Shown here: positions 1 to 7,669 of the stretch, piece after piece
How the letters are laid out: each line of letters begins with the position of its first letter
Position numbering within the stretch: position 1 is the stretch's first letter
Source: Ekhidna sp.
GTDB taxonomy: Bacteria > Bacteroidota > Bacteroidia > Cytophagales > Cyclobacteriaceae
Direction of reading: 5' to 3'
Length of the DNA: 12,087 nucleotides
NCBI GenBank assembly: GCA_028821635.1
Contig: JAPPDO010000335.1
Coordinates: 1-12,087, forward strand
Position numbers and translations under genes: made by a program
The notes under the pieces: model-generated
What the model was told of the DNA's origin: nothing
The model's input: only the letters and a program-made list of their open reading frames with translations
The model's database searches: none

Positions 1-1618
1 ACCTCGCATGTGTGTCAAAGCCTATTTCAAACGGTACCTTATCTTCAAATGCGTTACCTCTCCAAAAAAATCTTCCATTATAATAAAGTTCCGGCACCCT
101 GATAACATTAGGCCCACTTCCGGTTACAGTTGAGAAAAGTCCTTCATTTTCAAGATGCCAGCCTTCTCCTTTTTCATTAAGTATTCTAATGTTTAAATCG
201 GCACCTATGCCTGATAATAGCAAAAGGTCAGTATTTTGCTGAGGCTGACGTTGCTGATCAAAATAAACGAAATTCTGGAAAGAGGTTAATACGATTTTTG
301 GTATTATTTCCGATGACTTCCAATTGAATTTAAAACTTGCTTTCAGTTGATTTGTGAAGAGGGGATCAAATGAATTAGACCAATCGTGATTGTTTCCAAA
401 ATATCTTTGGTAAATAAAAGGAACCTTGTATTTTGTAGTCTGATAAGAGGCATTGAAAGTATTGTTGGCAATGGTGCCTCCAAGTGTATATTCACCGCCT
501 GCTAAATACTCTCCATTTCCGGTAATTGCAAATTGCTCTTTCCAGTCGAAGCGTGCATAGCCGCCAACGTACTTTTCAAGGTTCCCTACTTTGGGATCAA
601 GATAGTTGTAATTAAAGTCTACATTTCTGACTTTTACGTATGTCCGGTAAAAAATGGAGGCCAGTTCACCCTTAAATCCCGCTTCATTTGTGAAGGAAGT
701 GAAGCGACTTCGCTGGTAAGTAGAATCTTCATCCACGAAAAAGTTCGGATAAAAGTCAGCGTAAGTGTCATAACCACTTCCGGTTCGCCTATCAGTAAAA
801 TCTTTAAATGTATTCTCCTCTGTTCGCCGGTCTAATAGGTGATATAATTGAAATTCATCGGTTAACCGAAAATCGTGATATAGATGAATTCTACGTTCCT
901 TGCTGTTAGTCTGAGCCTCTTCCAGCCTTAATAAGGCGTTATCAAAATCGAAGAGATCACTTTGTAAAGAATCCGCATTAGGATATCGGACTCCGCCCAT
1001 TTCAACCGCATTATGATTCATTTGTGAATAATGAAACATGAGCTGATAAGGAAGTTTATCATGCTTGTAATGCGTATAACCGACGAAAGTAGACCCTTCG
1101 ACTTGTCTGTCGCCCCGTCCGTTGTTGGCCAGTTGTTTATCAACGGTGATTCGTCTGAAATCAAAGCCAAGATTCCAATTTTTATTGACGTTTCTGGAGA
1201 AGCCTACATCCACAATATTCCTGTTTCCACCACCGAGCAAAACAAACAGGTCGATAAAAGGAGATTTCGTATCGTAGTACTTGACTTCTGAAGGTTGGAA
1301 GGCATAAGGTAGATAGGCTTGGTATCCGGAGGTTCTCCCAAAAGTGGTGCTCGGAGTGTAAAATATTGGAAACAAGGCAGTGCCCAACACTCCTAAATCC
1401 TGAAATTTCCTGACGGATATATCAACTTCCGACTGCCTTTCAAACAAATAAATCGAAGTATCTAAAGTAACATAATCGCCATCGTTATTGAGTAACTGAT
1501 TTTCTAAAATAACAGAGGTGCTCTTAGGGCCGTACACGTTTTTTGTAGAGTCATCTACCACCTGATTAAAACCGGAGAAAACTACTAAAAGCGTTACTAG
1601 CGAAAATAAAAACTTCAC
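1..1618 (-). CDS. Putative outer-membrane beta-barrel porin (Porin_10-like), 3' end outside the window
   Basis: An uninterrupted minus-strand frame of 539 codons runs from GTG at 1616-1618 to the window edge, so the C-terminus is missing. The first residues, MKFLFSLVTLLVVFSGF, form a typical signal peptide. The mature part is rich in aromatic residues and alternating strands, with a recognisable early block FQDLGVLGTA (about residues 72-81) and repeated strand-turn-strand segments, as in the Bacteroidota putative porin family Porin_10. That family sits in the outer membrane and is usually 600-700 residues, so roughly 100 are probably missing; substrates are not known. The only other in-frame start is TTG at 1622-1624, before a stop at 1646-1648; GTG gives the cleaner signal peptide. 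Two plus-strand ORFs lying inside it are antisense shadows. The family call rests on pattern recognition and is fairly secure. Confidence 0.85.
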   Translation of the reverse strand, partial: MKFLFSLVTLLVVFSGFNQVVDDSTKNVYGPKSTSVILENQLLNNDGDYVTLDTSIYLFERQSEVDISVRKFQDLGVLGTALFPIFYTPSTTFGRTSGYQAYLPYAFQPSEVKYYDTKSPFIDLFVLLGGGNRNIVDVGFSRNVNKNWNLGFDFRRITVDKQLANNGRGDRQVEGSTFVGYTHYKHDKLPYQLMFHYSQMNHNAVEMGGVRYPNADSLQSDLFDFDNALLRLEEAQTNSKERRIHLYHDFRLTDEFQLYHLLDRRTEENTFKDFTDRRTGSGYDTYADFYPNFFVDEDSTYQRSRFTSFTNEAGFKGELASIFYRTYVKVRNVDFNYNYLDPKVGNLEKYVGGYARFDWKEQFAITGNGEYLAGGEYTLGGTIANNTFNASYQTTKYKVPFIYQRYFGNNHDWSNSFDPLFTNQLKASFKFNWKSSEIIPKIVLTSFQNFVYFDQQRQPQQNTDLLLLSGIGADLNIRILNEKGEGWHLENEGLFSTVTGSGPNVIRVPELYYNGRFFWRGNAFEDKVPFEIGFDTHAR

Positions 1619-1828
1619 GACCAAATTTAATGACAGCTTTTTAGATTACTGACTTTGCAACGGCTTTTATAAAAAAACCTTATTCCCCAATTAGACAAAG
1701 GAATAGACCCTTATTACATTCGACTGACCTTGAGGCTTTATTTAGCAAAGATTAGGAACTAAAGCCGAGAATAACCCTATACATAATTGTACATAAACAG
1801 TCTTAATAAACGACTGCCTCATCGGCAA
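1619..1828. other. Intergenic stretch upstream of the porin gene
   Basis: These 210 AT-rich bases lie between the porin start and the end of the methyltransferase pseudogene and must hold the porin promoter. I could not find a convincing Bacteroidota -7 element (TAnnTTTG) at a sensible distance. A weak inverted repeat, CAGTC at 1798-1802 and GACTG at 1812-1816, could be a remnant terminator for the pseudogene, but its 5-bp stem and poor T-tract make this doubtful. Confidence 0.4.
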
Positions 1829-2558
1829 TTATTTTTTGCTCGCCAACGTGCTGAGATAACTTTCGGCTTTTTCAATGTTGGGATTCATGCTTTCATAAAA
1901 TCTATACAAACTAATTTTTTTACTTAATCCAAAAGTCTTGCAATTAATTAACAGCCTAAAAATAGTTTAATATTTTTTCTATCTCATCAGCCGTATTCAC
2001 GTGTTCATGCTTCATCAGGATTCCATAATCCAATCCATATCTAATCTTAAATTCTAGCCCGGTAGTCAGTCTCTACCCCAATGTCCACAAGAATCCGTTG
2101 TTGGGTATACTTGTTATTAATGAGCTGTTAGCTTCTAACAAAAGACAAGTTTTAGCGATAACTTTTGGCAAGTCTGTGATATGCTCAAAAGTTGCTACGG
2201 AGATGATTCTGTCATATTTTATGGAAGAATCTACTTCGTCAATATCCTGATGGATATTTTTTATTGATGCCAGATCAGAGTAGTCAGCATATAGGTCTTT
2301 AAAAGGTTCAATGATGTCATAATAACTTGATCGCTCATATTTCAAGTGATTTAATGTGCCGACACCTATCTCCTGTGTTTTTTTGTCATGCGAATCATCA
2401 ACATCAGCACTAACCCTTTTATGTAACCACCGTTCCATCTTTTGAGCCAATCCGGATGCAGGTAAATCTCCCTCTCAATTTGATTTGTACTGCTGATAAT
2501 AGATTTCCTGAAATTCTTTCGGTAAAGTAATCCTTATCTTCGGATAATTTTCAAACAT
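1829..2558 (-). pseudogene. Class I SAM-dependent methyltransferase, degraded by two stops and a frameshift
   Basis: From ATG at 2556-2558 the minus strand reads MFENYPKIRITLPKEFQEIY and continues through a methyltransferase core: the SAM-binding loop as IGVGTLN (family form usually GAG or GxG), the acidic segment DIIEPF, IISVATFEHITDL, and SIPNNGFLWTLG. Three lesions interrupt it. TGA at 2475-2477 replaces codon 28. TAG at 2073-2075 follows WTLG, where one substitution from TGG would restore a tryptophan. A frameshift near 1956-1963 in a T-run moves the tail, which then reads to TAA at 1829-1831. The total of 730 bases (243 codons plus one) fits a single net +1 shift. The protein would have been about 242 residues; such enzymes often occur in polysaccharide clusters. 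The longest intact piece is 2073-2450, which might still be called as a CDS from TTG. Substrate unknown. Confidence 0.85.
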
Positions 2559-2706
2559 CGTTCCTATTCTTGTTGCCAAGATATTCATTTAATCCCATGA
2601 GGGCAATGTTTAAGCTATCGTAATCAGGCAATGATAAAACTGTTTTGATTTTATAGTAAGGTGTTTGATTTTTTTCTGATTGAGTAAGAAGTTGTTCATT
2701 ATTCAT
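2551..2706 (-). CDS. Small hypothetical protein overlapping the methyltransferase pseudogene
   Basis: ATG at 2704-2706 opens a 51-residue frame, starting MNNEQLLTQSEKNQTPYY and ending with GNKNRNDV before TGA at 2551-2553. Its last eight bases, ATGTTTGA, include the start codon of the methyltransferase pseudogene, the usual layout for translationally coupled genes. That overlap and the ordinary amino-acid composition are the support for its being real. It has no signal peptide or membrane segment, and I recognise no family. It may be a small partner of the methyltransferase, or the remaining end of a larger gene. With its neighbour dead, it may be a relic too. Confidence 0.4.
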   Translation of the reverse strand: MNNEQLLTQSEKNQTPYYKIKTVLSLPDYDSLNIALMGLNEYLGNKNRNDV

Positions 2707-2775
2707 GTTTTATGGTTAAAACAATTTTTTTTATTTTTTTTAAATCATAATGCACAACGAGTGTATAACCTTTAC

Positions 2776-2783
2776 TACCTTTG
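2776..2783 (+). promoter_or_regulatory. Candidate Bacteroidota -7 promoter element
   Basis: TACCTTTG exactly fits the Bacteroidota primary sigma factor -7 consensus TAnnTTTG. It lies 41 bases before the start codon of the lipoprotein gene, which would give a leader of about 35 bases. A matching TTTG -33 element is not obvious upstream, so the call is tentative. Confidence 0.4.
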
Positions 2784-2824
2784 AAAATCTAAATATATAT
2801 ATTAATAATTAATATCAAGATAAA

Positions 2825-3553
2825 ATGATAATTACTAGTAAGATAACAATTAAATGGAAACAGGTTGTCCTGTTTGGTTTTTTATTTTTTATAGGCTCAG
2901 TTGCTTGCGAAGATCAAGAAGAAATTATTGAAGTTCAAACAGCGGACGAACTTGCCAGTCAACTTTCTGAGGACAAAGATTTCCAAAATCTTATTTTAGC
3001 CAATTTAAGTTTTGAGAAAGATATCCTATTATCTGCATTTAGGAAGGCGATAACGGAAAAAATGGATAGAACTCAAATAAATGTAACGCTTGAAATAAAT
3101 GATCATTACAAAAATTCTGAAATTTTAAATAATTTAAAGAAAGTTCATAAAAAATTTCCGCAACTGAAAAATTATGATGATGCCACAACTATTTTAGGTG
3201 AAGCCCAATTCCTATGGCATGAGGCTCGGACTAGCCAAAAGACATGGAAGTCAAGAGTAGGATCGAGTAGAGGAGATGATAGTTGTCAAGGGAAATTTAA
3301 TAAAGAAATAAGGAGAATACACAGAGAATATGATGAGGGAGTTAGGAATTGCGCTATTGTCACATTAGCTACTTGGGGTGCTGGTTTCGTCCCCTGTAAT
3401 GCGGTTAATGTATATAGGGCATCTTCAGGCACTTATGGAGCAGTTCAGGCTTATTACCAGTGTAAGGATGCACAACAGGTCCAACGAAGGATTTCAATTG
3501 AAGAAGAATTAAGAGGGTTTGATGAATTTTTAGACGAAGAGTTAGGCATGTAA
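2825..3553 (+). CDS. Hypothetical lipoprotein with four C-terminal cysteines
   Basis: This protein has 242 residues and no family I recognise. A signal peptide with basic start and hydrophobic stretch (about 14-27) ends at GSVAC, with Cys28 as the likely lipidated residue; the -3 position is Ser rather than Leu, so the lipobox is relaxed. The residues after the cysteine, EDQEE, are acidic, which in Bacteroidota resembles the lipoprotein export signal for display on the outside of the outer membrane. Residues 40-145 are charged and helix-prone. The C-terminal part has Cys154, 176, 191 and 213 around a Gly/Ala-rich segment (about 181-211), and two disulphides are plausible in the periplasm or outside. 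A membrane-protein gene follows after 21 bases. ATG at 2825 is the first start giving a full signal peptide. The pair is more AT-rich than the glycan genes to its right. Function unknown. Confidence 0.75.
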   Translation: MIITSKITIKWKQVVLFGFLFFIGSVACEDQEEIIEVQTADELASQLSEDKDFQNLILANLSFEKDILLSAFRKAITEKMDRTQINVTLEINDHYKNSEILNNLKKVHKKFPQLKNYDDATTILGEAQFLWHEARTSQKTWKSRVGSSRGDDSCQGKFNKEIRRIHREYDEGVRNCAIVTLATWGAGFVPCNAVNVYRASSGTYGAVQAYYQCKDAQQVQRRISIEEELRGFDEFLDEELGM

Positions 3554-3574
3554 ACTAATTAAAATTCAAATATT

Positions 3575-3907
3575 ATGAAAGTTGATGAATTGGTCGTAAT
3601 TGTTTCGATTTTTCTTTTGTGGATACTGTATGACATGTTGAGAAATTACAAGAGGAGTAAGCAATTTTCCTTCCTTAATGTTTTCAACAATATTATCATA
3701 CTTATTTTGGTAACGATGGTTTTGCTAATGAGACCAATTGATAATTCTTTAGAGTATAATTACATTCTTTGCCTCCTTGTCATCATCCCCATAGCAGCCT
3801 TACAGTATTTTGAAATAATAAAGTTGAACCAGCCAGAAAGAATGAGAAAAATTATTGTTAAATCATTGATTATTCTGACTAGTATATATGTGTATTTTAG
3901 TTTGTGA
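3575..3907 (+). CDS. Small four-helix integral membrane protein, unknown function
   Basis: The 110 residues are mostly hydrophobic, with four likely membrane helices at about 5-22, 36-53, 61-79 and 93-109, joined by short basic or polar loops (RNYKRSK at 23-29; RPIDNS at 53-58; QPERMRK at 86-92). No catalytic motif is visible and no family is recognised. It starts 21 bases after the lipoprotein gene and is probably cotranscribed with it. A surface lipoprotein plus a small polytopic membrane protein could be an export, anchoring or immunity-type pair, but that is speculation. The C-terminus is unusual: the last helix ends right at the stop, and the TGA (3905-3907) lies where the 5S rRNA 5' arm would be expected, so the final codons may come from a junction with rRNA sequence. 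Confidence 0.65.
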   Translation: MKVDELVVIVSIFLLWILYDMLRNYKRSKQFSFLNVFNNIIILILVTMVLLMRPIDNSLEYNYILCLLVIIPIAALQYFEIIKLNQPERMRKIIVKSLIILTSIYVYFSL

Positions 3908-4027
3908 CAACAGGAGGTGCTTACCTCTTGTTCTATCCCAAACAGAGCAGTTAAGCCCGCCTGCGCCGGTGGTTTAGTTCCACTAAGGCTGCCGTAACAG
4001 GTGGGAGAGTAGGTTGCTGCCGGTTTA
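3908..4027 (+). rRNA. rrf: 5S ribosomal RNA, divergent, 5' end degenerate or missing
   Basis: The 5S core is clear: CAGAGCAGTTAAGCCCGCC followed by TGCGCCGGTGGT (about 3942-3972), and the 3' part GGTGGGAGAGTAGGTTGCTGCC (two pieces, about 4000-4022). The helix III/loop region AGGTGCTTACCTC is present at 3915-3927. Two features are unusual. The 5' arm of helix I, which should pair with GCCGGTTTA at the 3' end, is absent or badly matched, because the preceding ORF runs up to 3907. The loop E/helix IV region also seems to hold about 14 extra bases, with the inverted repeat TTAGT-TCC-ACTAA at 3974-3986. No 16S or 23S sequence lies upstream in the window. It may be a functional but odd 5S or a 5S pseudogene left by recombination; I lean to the latter. 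The exact 5' end is uncertain. Confidence 0.7.
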
Positions 4028-4032
4028 TTATT

Positions 4033-4067
4033 AAAGCCTTCTCAGAATTGGAGGGCTTTTTTATTTT
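4033..4067 (+). terminator. Rho-independent terminator after the 5S rRNA
   Basis: AAAGCCTTC (4033-4041) pairs with GAGGGCTTT (4051-4059) over nine base pairs, including one G-T wobble, with a nine-base loop. A T-rich run (TTTTTTATTTT) follows. It ends transcription leaving the 5S region and separates it from the BatA operon that starts 47 bases later. Confidence 0.85.
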
Positions 4068-4113
4068 GTGAAATTTATCTAACTAGCGGTCATTCCTCAA
4101 CAAAAGTATCGCA

Positions 4114-5907
4114 TTGATATACAATTGGCTCTTACTATTTCTGATTGTCCCGATACTCGTTCATTTGTTTTCCTTTAGACGGGCAAAAAAATATTTCTTT
4201 TCCACACTCAAATTTGTAAAACAGGTATCGTCCTCTTCAAAATCAAGAACTAGGCTGAAATATTATCTGATCCTCATCAACAGATTATTATTGTTTCTTG
4301 CTATCATTCTCTTGAGTTCATCAATTTTAAACACAACAGATTCATTATATTTTGAAGATAATTTTAAAATATATTTTGACGATTCTGCAAGTTCATCCAT
4401 TGAAGAGGACGGTATTAGTCTCTATGATCGTGGCATTAATTATGTGCAGACCTTAGGAATGGCTATTGAGATTGTTGATTTCGACTCTGAGTATGATTTT
4501 TCTTATCTTCCAAAGGCTGTCAAAGATCAAGATTACAATTTGTACGTTTCTGATTTTCAGGGTATTGATAAAATCTTTTTAGAAAATCTAAAAGTTGATA
4601 CAACAAAGTCTCATTCTTTTTTGATTCTGGGAAATATTTCGAATAATCAAAATCTCTATGTAGATACGCTATTTTTTGAGTTGAACTCCAGCGACTTGAG
4701 TAAACAGCGCATTGTGTTAATCCCCGGACTATCAGGAGAGAGATCTGAGGGAACGGCCGTCTTCAGGCTACTAAACGATAGTAGGCAGATATCGTCTGTG
4801 GCAGTGGATTTTTCTAAGCTCAATAGAATCGAATTTGATGTACCCACTGATTTGAAGGGAGAATTTACTGTCCAAATCAGTGGAGATAATGTTTACTACG
4901 ATAATGAGTTTTTCTTTATGCTTGACCCGCGACCAAGACCGAAAATTTCGATACTGGATGAATTAGGAAATGAATATCTAAGGGAAGTTTTTGCAAATGA
5001 AAATGTCTTTGATCTTCAAATTTTAGATCCCGGTTCTATTGATTACGATGTAATTGGTAAGTCGGATATCATTATTCTTAATTCTCTTAAAAAGCTGCCA
5101 AATGGCTTTATTTCAAAAATTCAGGGGAAAGCGGTGATACTATTCCCTAGTCAAAATGAGAAAGATATTACGCTGTGGGAGGGCATTAAAAATGCTTCAA
5201 GGATAGAGAATACCTCTGCGTCCAACTTTGAGATCGATGATAAACATCCGCTGTTTTCAGGAGTTTTTGCAAAACCTCAAAAGCAGGTTGAAATGCCTTT
5301 TGGAACTCCAATCTTTGATATTGATGGGGATTATGAGATTCTGATCTCTTTTCGTAGCAATTATCCGTATTTGATAAAACCAAGGAATTCAAATGTCTAT
5401 TTATTTAATGCTCCTTTAGATACCGAATCTTCCAATTTTGCATCTCACTCATTGTTTTTACCACTAATGTATCAGTTGGCATTCTCATCTCTAAAATATG
5501 ATCAGCAAATCTATCACTACCCTAATGACCTAATGGAAATTAGTGTTGAAAATCAAGAATTTCCACCTAAGCTATCTTCAGAGACATTGGAACTTATCCC
5601 TGAATTTAACCCTTCAAGTAATGGCTTAGTGATAACGTTTCCTAAGCTAGATCCGGGGTTTTACAAGCTATCCCATTATAAAGATAGTGTAAAAATGGCC
5701 ATTAATATTTCAAAAAAAGAATCCATCATGAAGGGAGTCAAGAAGGAGGAGTTGGAGCAAGTATTTGAGCGGTTTTCTAATATAAAAATTTTAACTATTG
5801 ATTCATTGACAGATGAGACACCTCCCTTGAATAAAAGCTTATGGAGATACGCATTAATTTTAATGTTTTTGGTATCTGAGGTTTTACTTCATAGGCTATT
5901 AAAGTGA
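4114..5907 (+). CDS. BatA-domain (aerotolerance regulator N-terminal) membrane protein
   Basis: This 597-residue protein begins with the BatA N-terminal domain: a first membrane helix (about 4-20) running into HLFSFRRAKKYFF (17-29), a basic cytoplasmic stretch, and a second helix (about 51-71). Then comes KIYFDDSASSS (85-95), where D89-x-S91-x-S93 fits the metal-site DxSxS motif of von Willebrand A folds, although the rest of that fold is poorly kept. Residues 275-355 resemble the amidotransferase-like fold seen in long Bacteroidota BatA proteins. A last helix (575-595) anchors the C-terminus, so most of the protein lies in the periplasm. Its role is unknown; the family is linked to envelope stability. 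TTG at 4114 is the only in-frame start that keeps the first helix, as a stop lies at 4084-4086. It overlaps the next gene by four bases (GTGA) and is first in a six-gene operon. Confidence 0.8.
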   Translation: MIYNWLLLFLIVPILVHLFSFRRAKKYFFSTLKFVKQVSSSSKSRTRLKYYLILINRLLLFLAIILLSSSILNTTDSLYFEDNFKIYFDDSASSSIEEDGISLYDRGINYVQTLGMAIEIVDFDSEYDFSYLPKAVKDQDYNLYVSDFQGIDKIFLENLKVDTTKSHSFLILGNISNNQNLYVDTLFFELNSSDLSKQRIVLIPGLSGERSEGTAVFRLLNDSRQISSVAVDFSKLNRIEFDVPTDLKGEFTVQISGDNVYYDNEFFFMLDPRPRPKISILDELGNEYLREVFANENVFDLQILDPGSIDYDVIGKSDIIILNSLKKLPNGFISKIQGKAVILFPSQNEKDITLWEGIKNASRIENTSASNFEIDDKHPLFSGVFAKPQKQVEMPFGTPIFDIDGDYEILISFRSNYPYLIKPRNSNVYLFNAPLDTESSNFASHSLFLPLMYQLAFSSLKYDQQIYHYPNDLMEISVENQEFPPKLSSETLELIPEFNPSSNGLVITFPKLDPGFYKLSHYKDSVKMAINISKKESIMKGVKKEELEQVFERFSNIKILTIDSLTDETPPLNKSLWRYALILMFLVSEVLLHRLLK

Positions 5908-7160
5908 ATTTACTCCTTAAAAATGCTTTCGTTGGCGATCCGGCCTCTTCCGTTCATAGAACCTATTGTGATTTGTTAATTGAAGATGGAGTGATTGCTT
6001 CCCTGCAAGGGGGCAAAGCTGAAAAAGAAATTGACCTGAGCGGCTATGAAGTTTTTCCCGGCTGGTTTGATTTGAATGCTCATTTTAATGACCCGGGAAC
6101 CGAATTTAAGGAAGATCTTGACACAGGAGCTTTAGTTGCTTCTAATGGAGGATTTACAGACATCCAATTGATCCCGAACACGAATCCGCCTTTAGAAACC
6201 AAAAGTGATGTTAAGTATGTCTTACATAGAAAGACACCTTTGGTAGACGTACATATCTCTGCCGCTTTAAGCGAAGGGCTCAAGGGTAAGAATCTAACTG
6301 AAATATATGATTTGAAAGTTGCAGGAGCCTCTTCTTTTACCGACGGGGATTTACCTGTCTGGAATGCTGAGTTGCTTCTCAAGGCACTTCAATACACCCA
6401 CACCATCAATTCGCCTATTTTCCAGCTCGCTCAGGATGTCTCACTGTCGGACAATACCCATATACATGAAGGTAAGATGAGCACTCTTCTTGGGTTGAGA
6501 GGTGAGCCGGGTATTTCAGAGGAGTTGATGGTTATGCGAGATATTGAAATACTAAGGTATGCTAATGGAAGCATTCACTTCTCACGAGTATCGTCGGGCA
6601 AATCAGTAGAATTGATCAGAAAAGCAAAGAGGGAAGGGCTGAACGTCACCGCTGACACCGGTATTCATCATCTAATCTTCACTGATGAGGCGGTGGCAGA
6701 CTTTAATACTTACATGAAAAATCTCCCGCCATTCAGGGCTGAAAGTGATAGAAAAGCTTTGATAAAGGGAGTTAAAGATGGCACAATTGATGCAATTTGT
6801 AGTAATCATCGACCTCAGGATCAGGAAAGTAAATCACTGGAATTTGACCTGTCGGAGCCAGGATCTATTTCGCTTCAGACCTTTTACCCCTCACTATTAA
6901 AACTAAGCAGCGATATTCCAATAGAAACGTTAATTAAATGTATTACATTAAATCCCCGAACATTACTTGATGTTGATCCGGTGTCAATAGACGTAAACAT
7001 GCCCGCCAAATTGACAATAGTAGACCCACAGAAAGAATGGGTCCTAGACGATACTACTAACCTTTCAAAATCCCGCAATTCACCTTTCTGGGGCGAAAAA
7101 TTGAAAGGGAAAATTGTTGGAATAGTAAATAAGGCGGCATACGCTTTCTTCAATGATTAA
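5904..7160 (+). CDS. Dihydroorotase-like amidohydrolase, probably catalytically inactive
   Basis: The 418 residues form an amidohydrolase of the class I dihydroorotase type: PGWFDLNAHFNDPG (52-65), PNTNPP (91-96), FTDGD (145-149), HFSRVSSGKSVELI (225-238) and CSNHRPQDQESK (299-310). Compared with catalytic enzymes (DxHxHxR, HxED, H, TDHAP), the first His is Asn58, the Arg two after the second His is Asn62, the His of the HxED site is not found near 176-178, and the catalytic Asp is Asn301. His60, Asp147 and His225 remain. With two to three metal ligands gone, ring opening or closure of dihydroorotate is unlikely. Related Bacteroidota proteins that I recall carry similar losses, so this may be a family trait, like the non-catalytic PyrC' partner of aspartate transcarbamoylase. 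GTG at 5904 overlaps the upstream stop by four bases, and the 3' end overlaps the next gene by eight. Confidence 0.85.
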   Translation: MNLLLKNAFVGDPASSVHRTYCDLLIEDGVIASLQGGKAEKEIDLSGYEVFPGWFDLNAHFNDPGTEFKEDLDTGALVASNGGFTDIQLIPNTNPPLETKSDVKYVLHRKTPLVDVHISAALSEGLKGKNLTEIYDLKVAGASSFTDGDLPVWNAELLLKALQYTHTINSPIFQLAQDVSLSDNTHIHEGKMSTLLGLRGEPGISEELMVMRDIEILRYANGSIHFSRVSSGKSVELIRKAKREGLNVTADTGIHHLIFTDEAVADFNTYMKNLPPFRAESDRKALIKGVKDGTIDAICSNHRPQDQESKSLEFDLSEPGSISLQTFYPSLLKLSSDIPIETLIKCITLNPRTLLDVDPVSIDVNMPAKLTIVDPQKEWVLDDTTNLSKSRNSPFWGEKLKGKIVGIVNKAAYAFFND

Positions 7161-7662
7161 GCCCTCTGTTAAATATTCGCTAATTTGTGGGGCTTTCCTA
7201 ACAGGACTTTTTTTTGTTTCAATCGCCTTAGGAAGTAACCCCATGATAGAGGTTCGCCATCTAATCGTTGATTTAGCGATCTTTTTTCTTTTTCTTTTTT
7301 TCGCAGGAAAGGAATATAAGGACGTAAGAAATGCCGGTATTCTTCATTTTTGGCAAGGTATCAACCTTGGGTTTATTGTTCTTATTCCGTCAATAATTAT
7401 TTTTTCTTTGGCCATTTATGTACTATTTGAGTTAAATCCGATACTGATTGAAGAGTACAAAGAAGCTGCTAAAGCATTACAAGAATCTGAAAAAGAATTA
7501 TTTCTTGAAGTTTACTCGGAGGAGATTTTGCAAGAGCAAATTAGAGTGATTGATTCCATCTCTTCCATTGATTTGGTTTTGAAAACCTTCTGGAAGAAGC
7601 TTTTTGCCGGATTTTTGATAATACCTGTTGTGGCTGTAATTTTGAGAAATAAACCTAAATAA
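7153..7662 (+). CDS. DUF4199-family membrane protein (first copy)
   Basis: This 169-residue protein has four likely membrane helices at about 8-27, 35-51, 70-93 and 148-164, with a soluble acidic stretch between helices three and four (97-140, many Glu and Lys). The layout, including FxxGxEYKDVRNAG after the second helix and a helical loop before the last one, matches DUF4199, a Bacteroidota family of unknown function. The start ATG overlaps the end of the dihydroorotase-like gene by eight bases, pointing to translational coupling. A second DUF4199 gene follows directly. Confidence 0.7.
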   Translation: MIKPSVKYSLICGAFLTGLFFVSIALGSNPMIEVRHLIVDLAIFFLFLFFAGKEYKDVRNAGILHFWQGINLGFIVLIPSIIIFSLAIYVLFELNPILIEEYKEAAKALQESEKELFLEVYSEEILQEQIRVIDSISSIDLVLKTFWKKLFAGFLIIPVVAVILRNKPK

Positions 7663-7669
7663 TTTGAAT

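Noticed and set aside
533..1291. Two plus-strand ORFs (533-835 and 1031-1291)
   Set aside because: They lie antisense inside the long continuous porin frame and show no protein-like motifs.
1798..1816. Terminator hairpin downstream of the methyltransferase pseudogene
   Set aside because: The stem has only five base pairs with a nine-base loop, and the T-tract is poor.
2073..2450. A stand-alone 125-residue methyltransferase gene
   Set aside because: It begins at TTG and ends at a TAG, and both sides continue the same protein in the same frame, so it is a piece of a larger dead gene.
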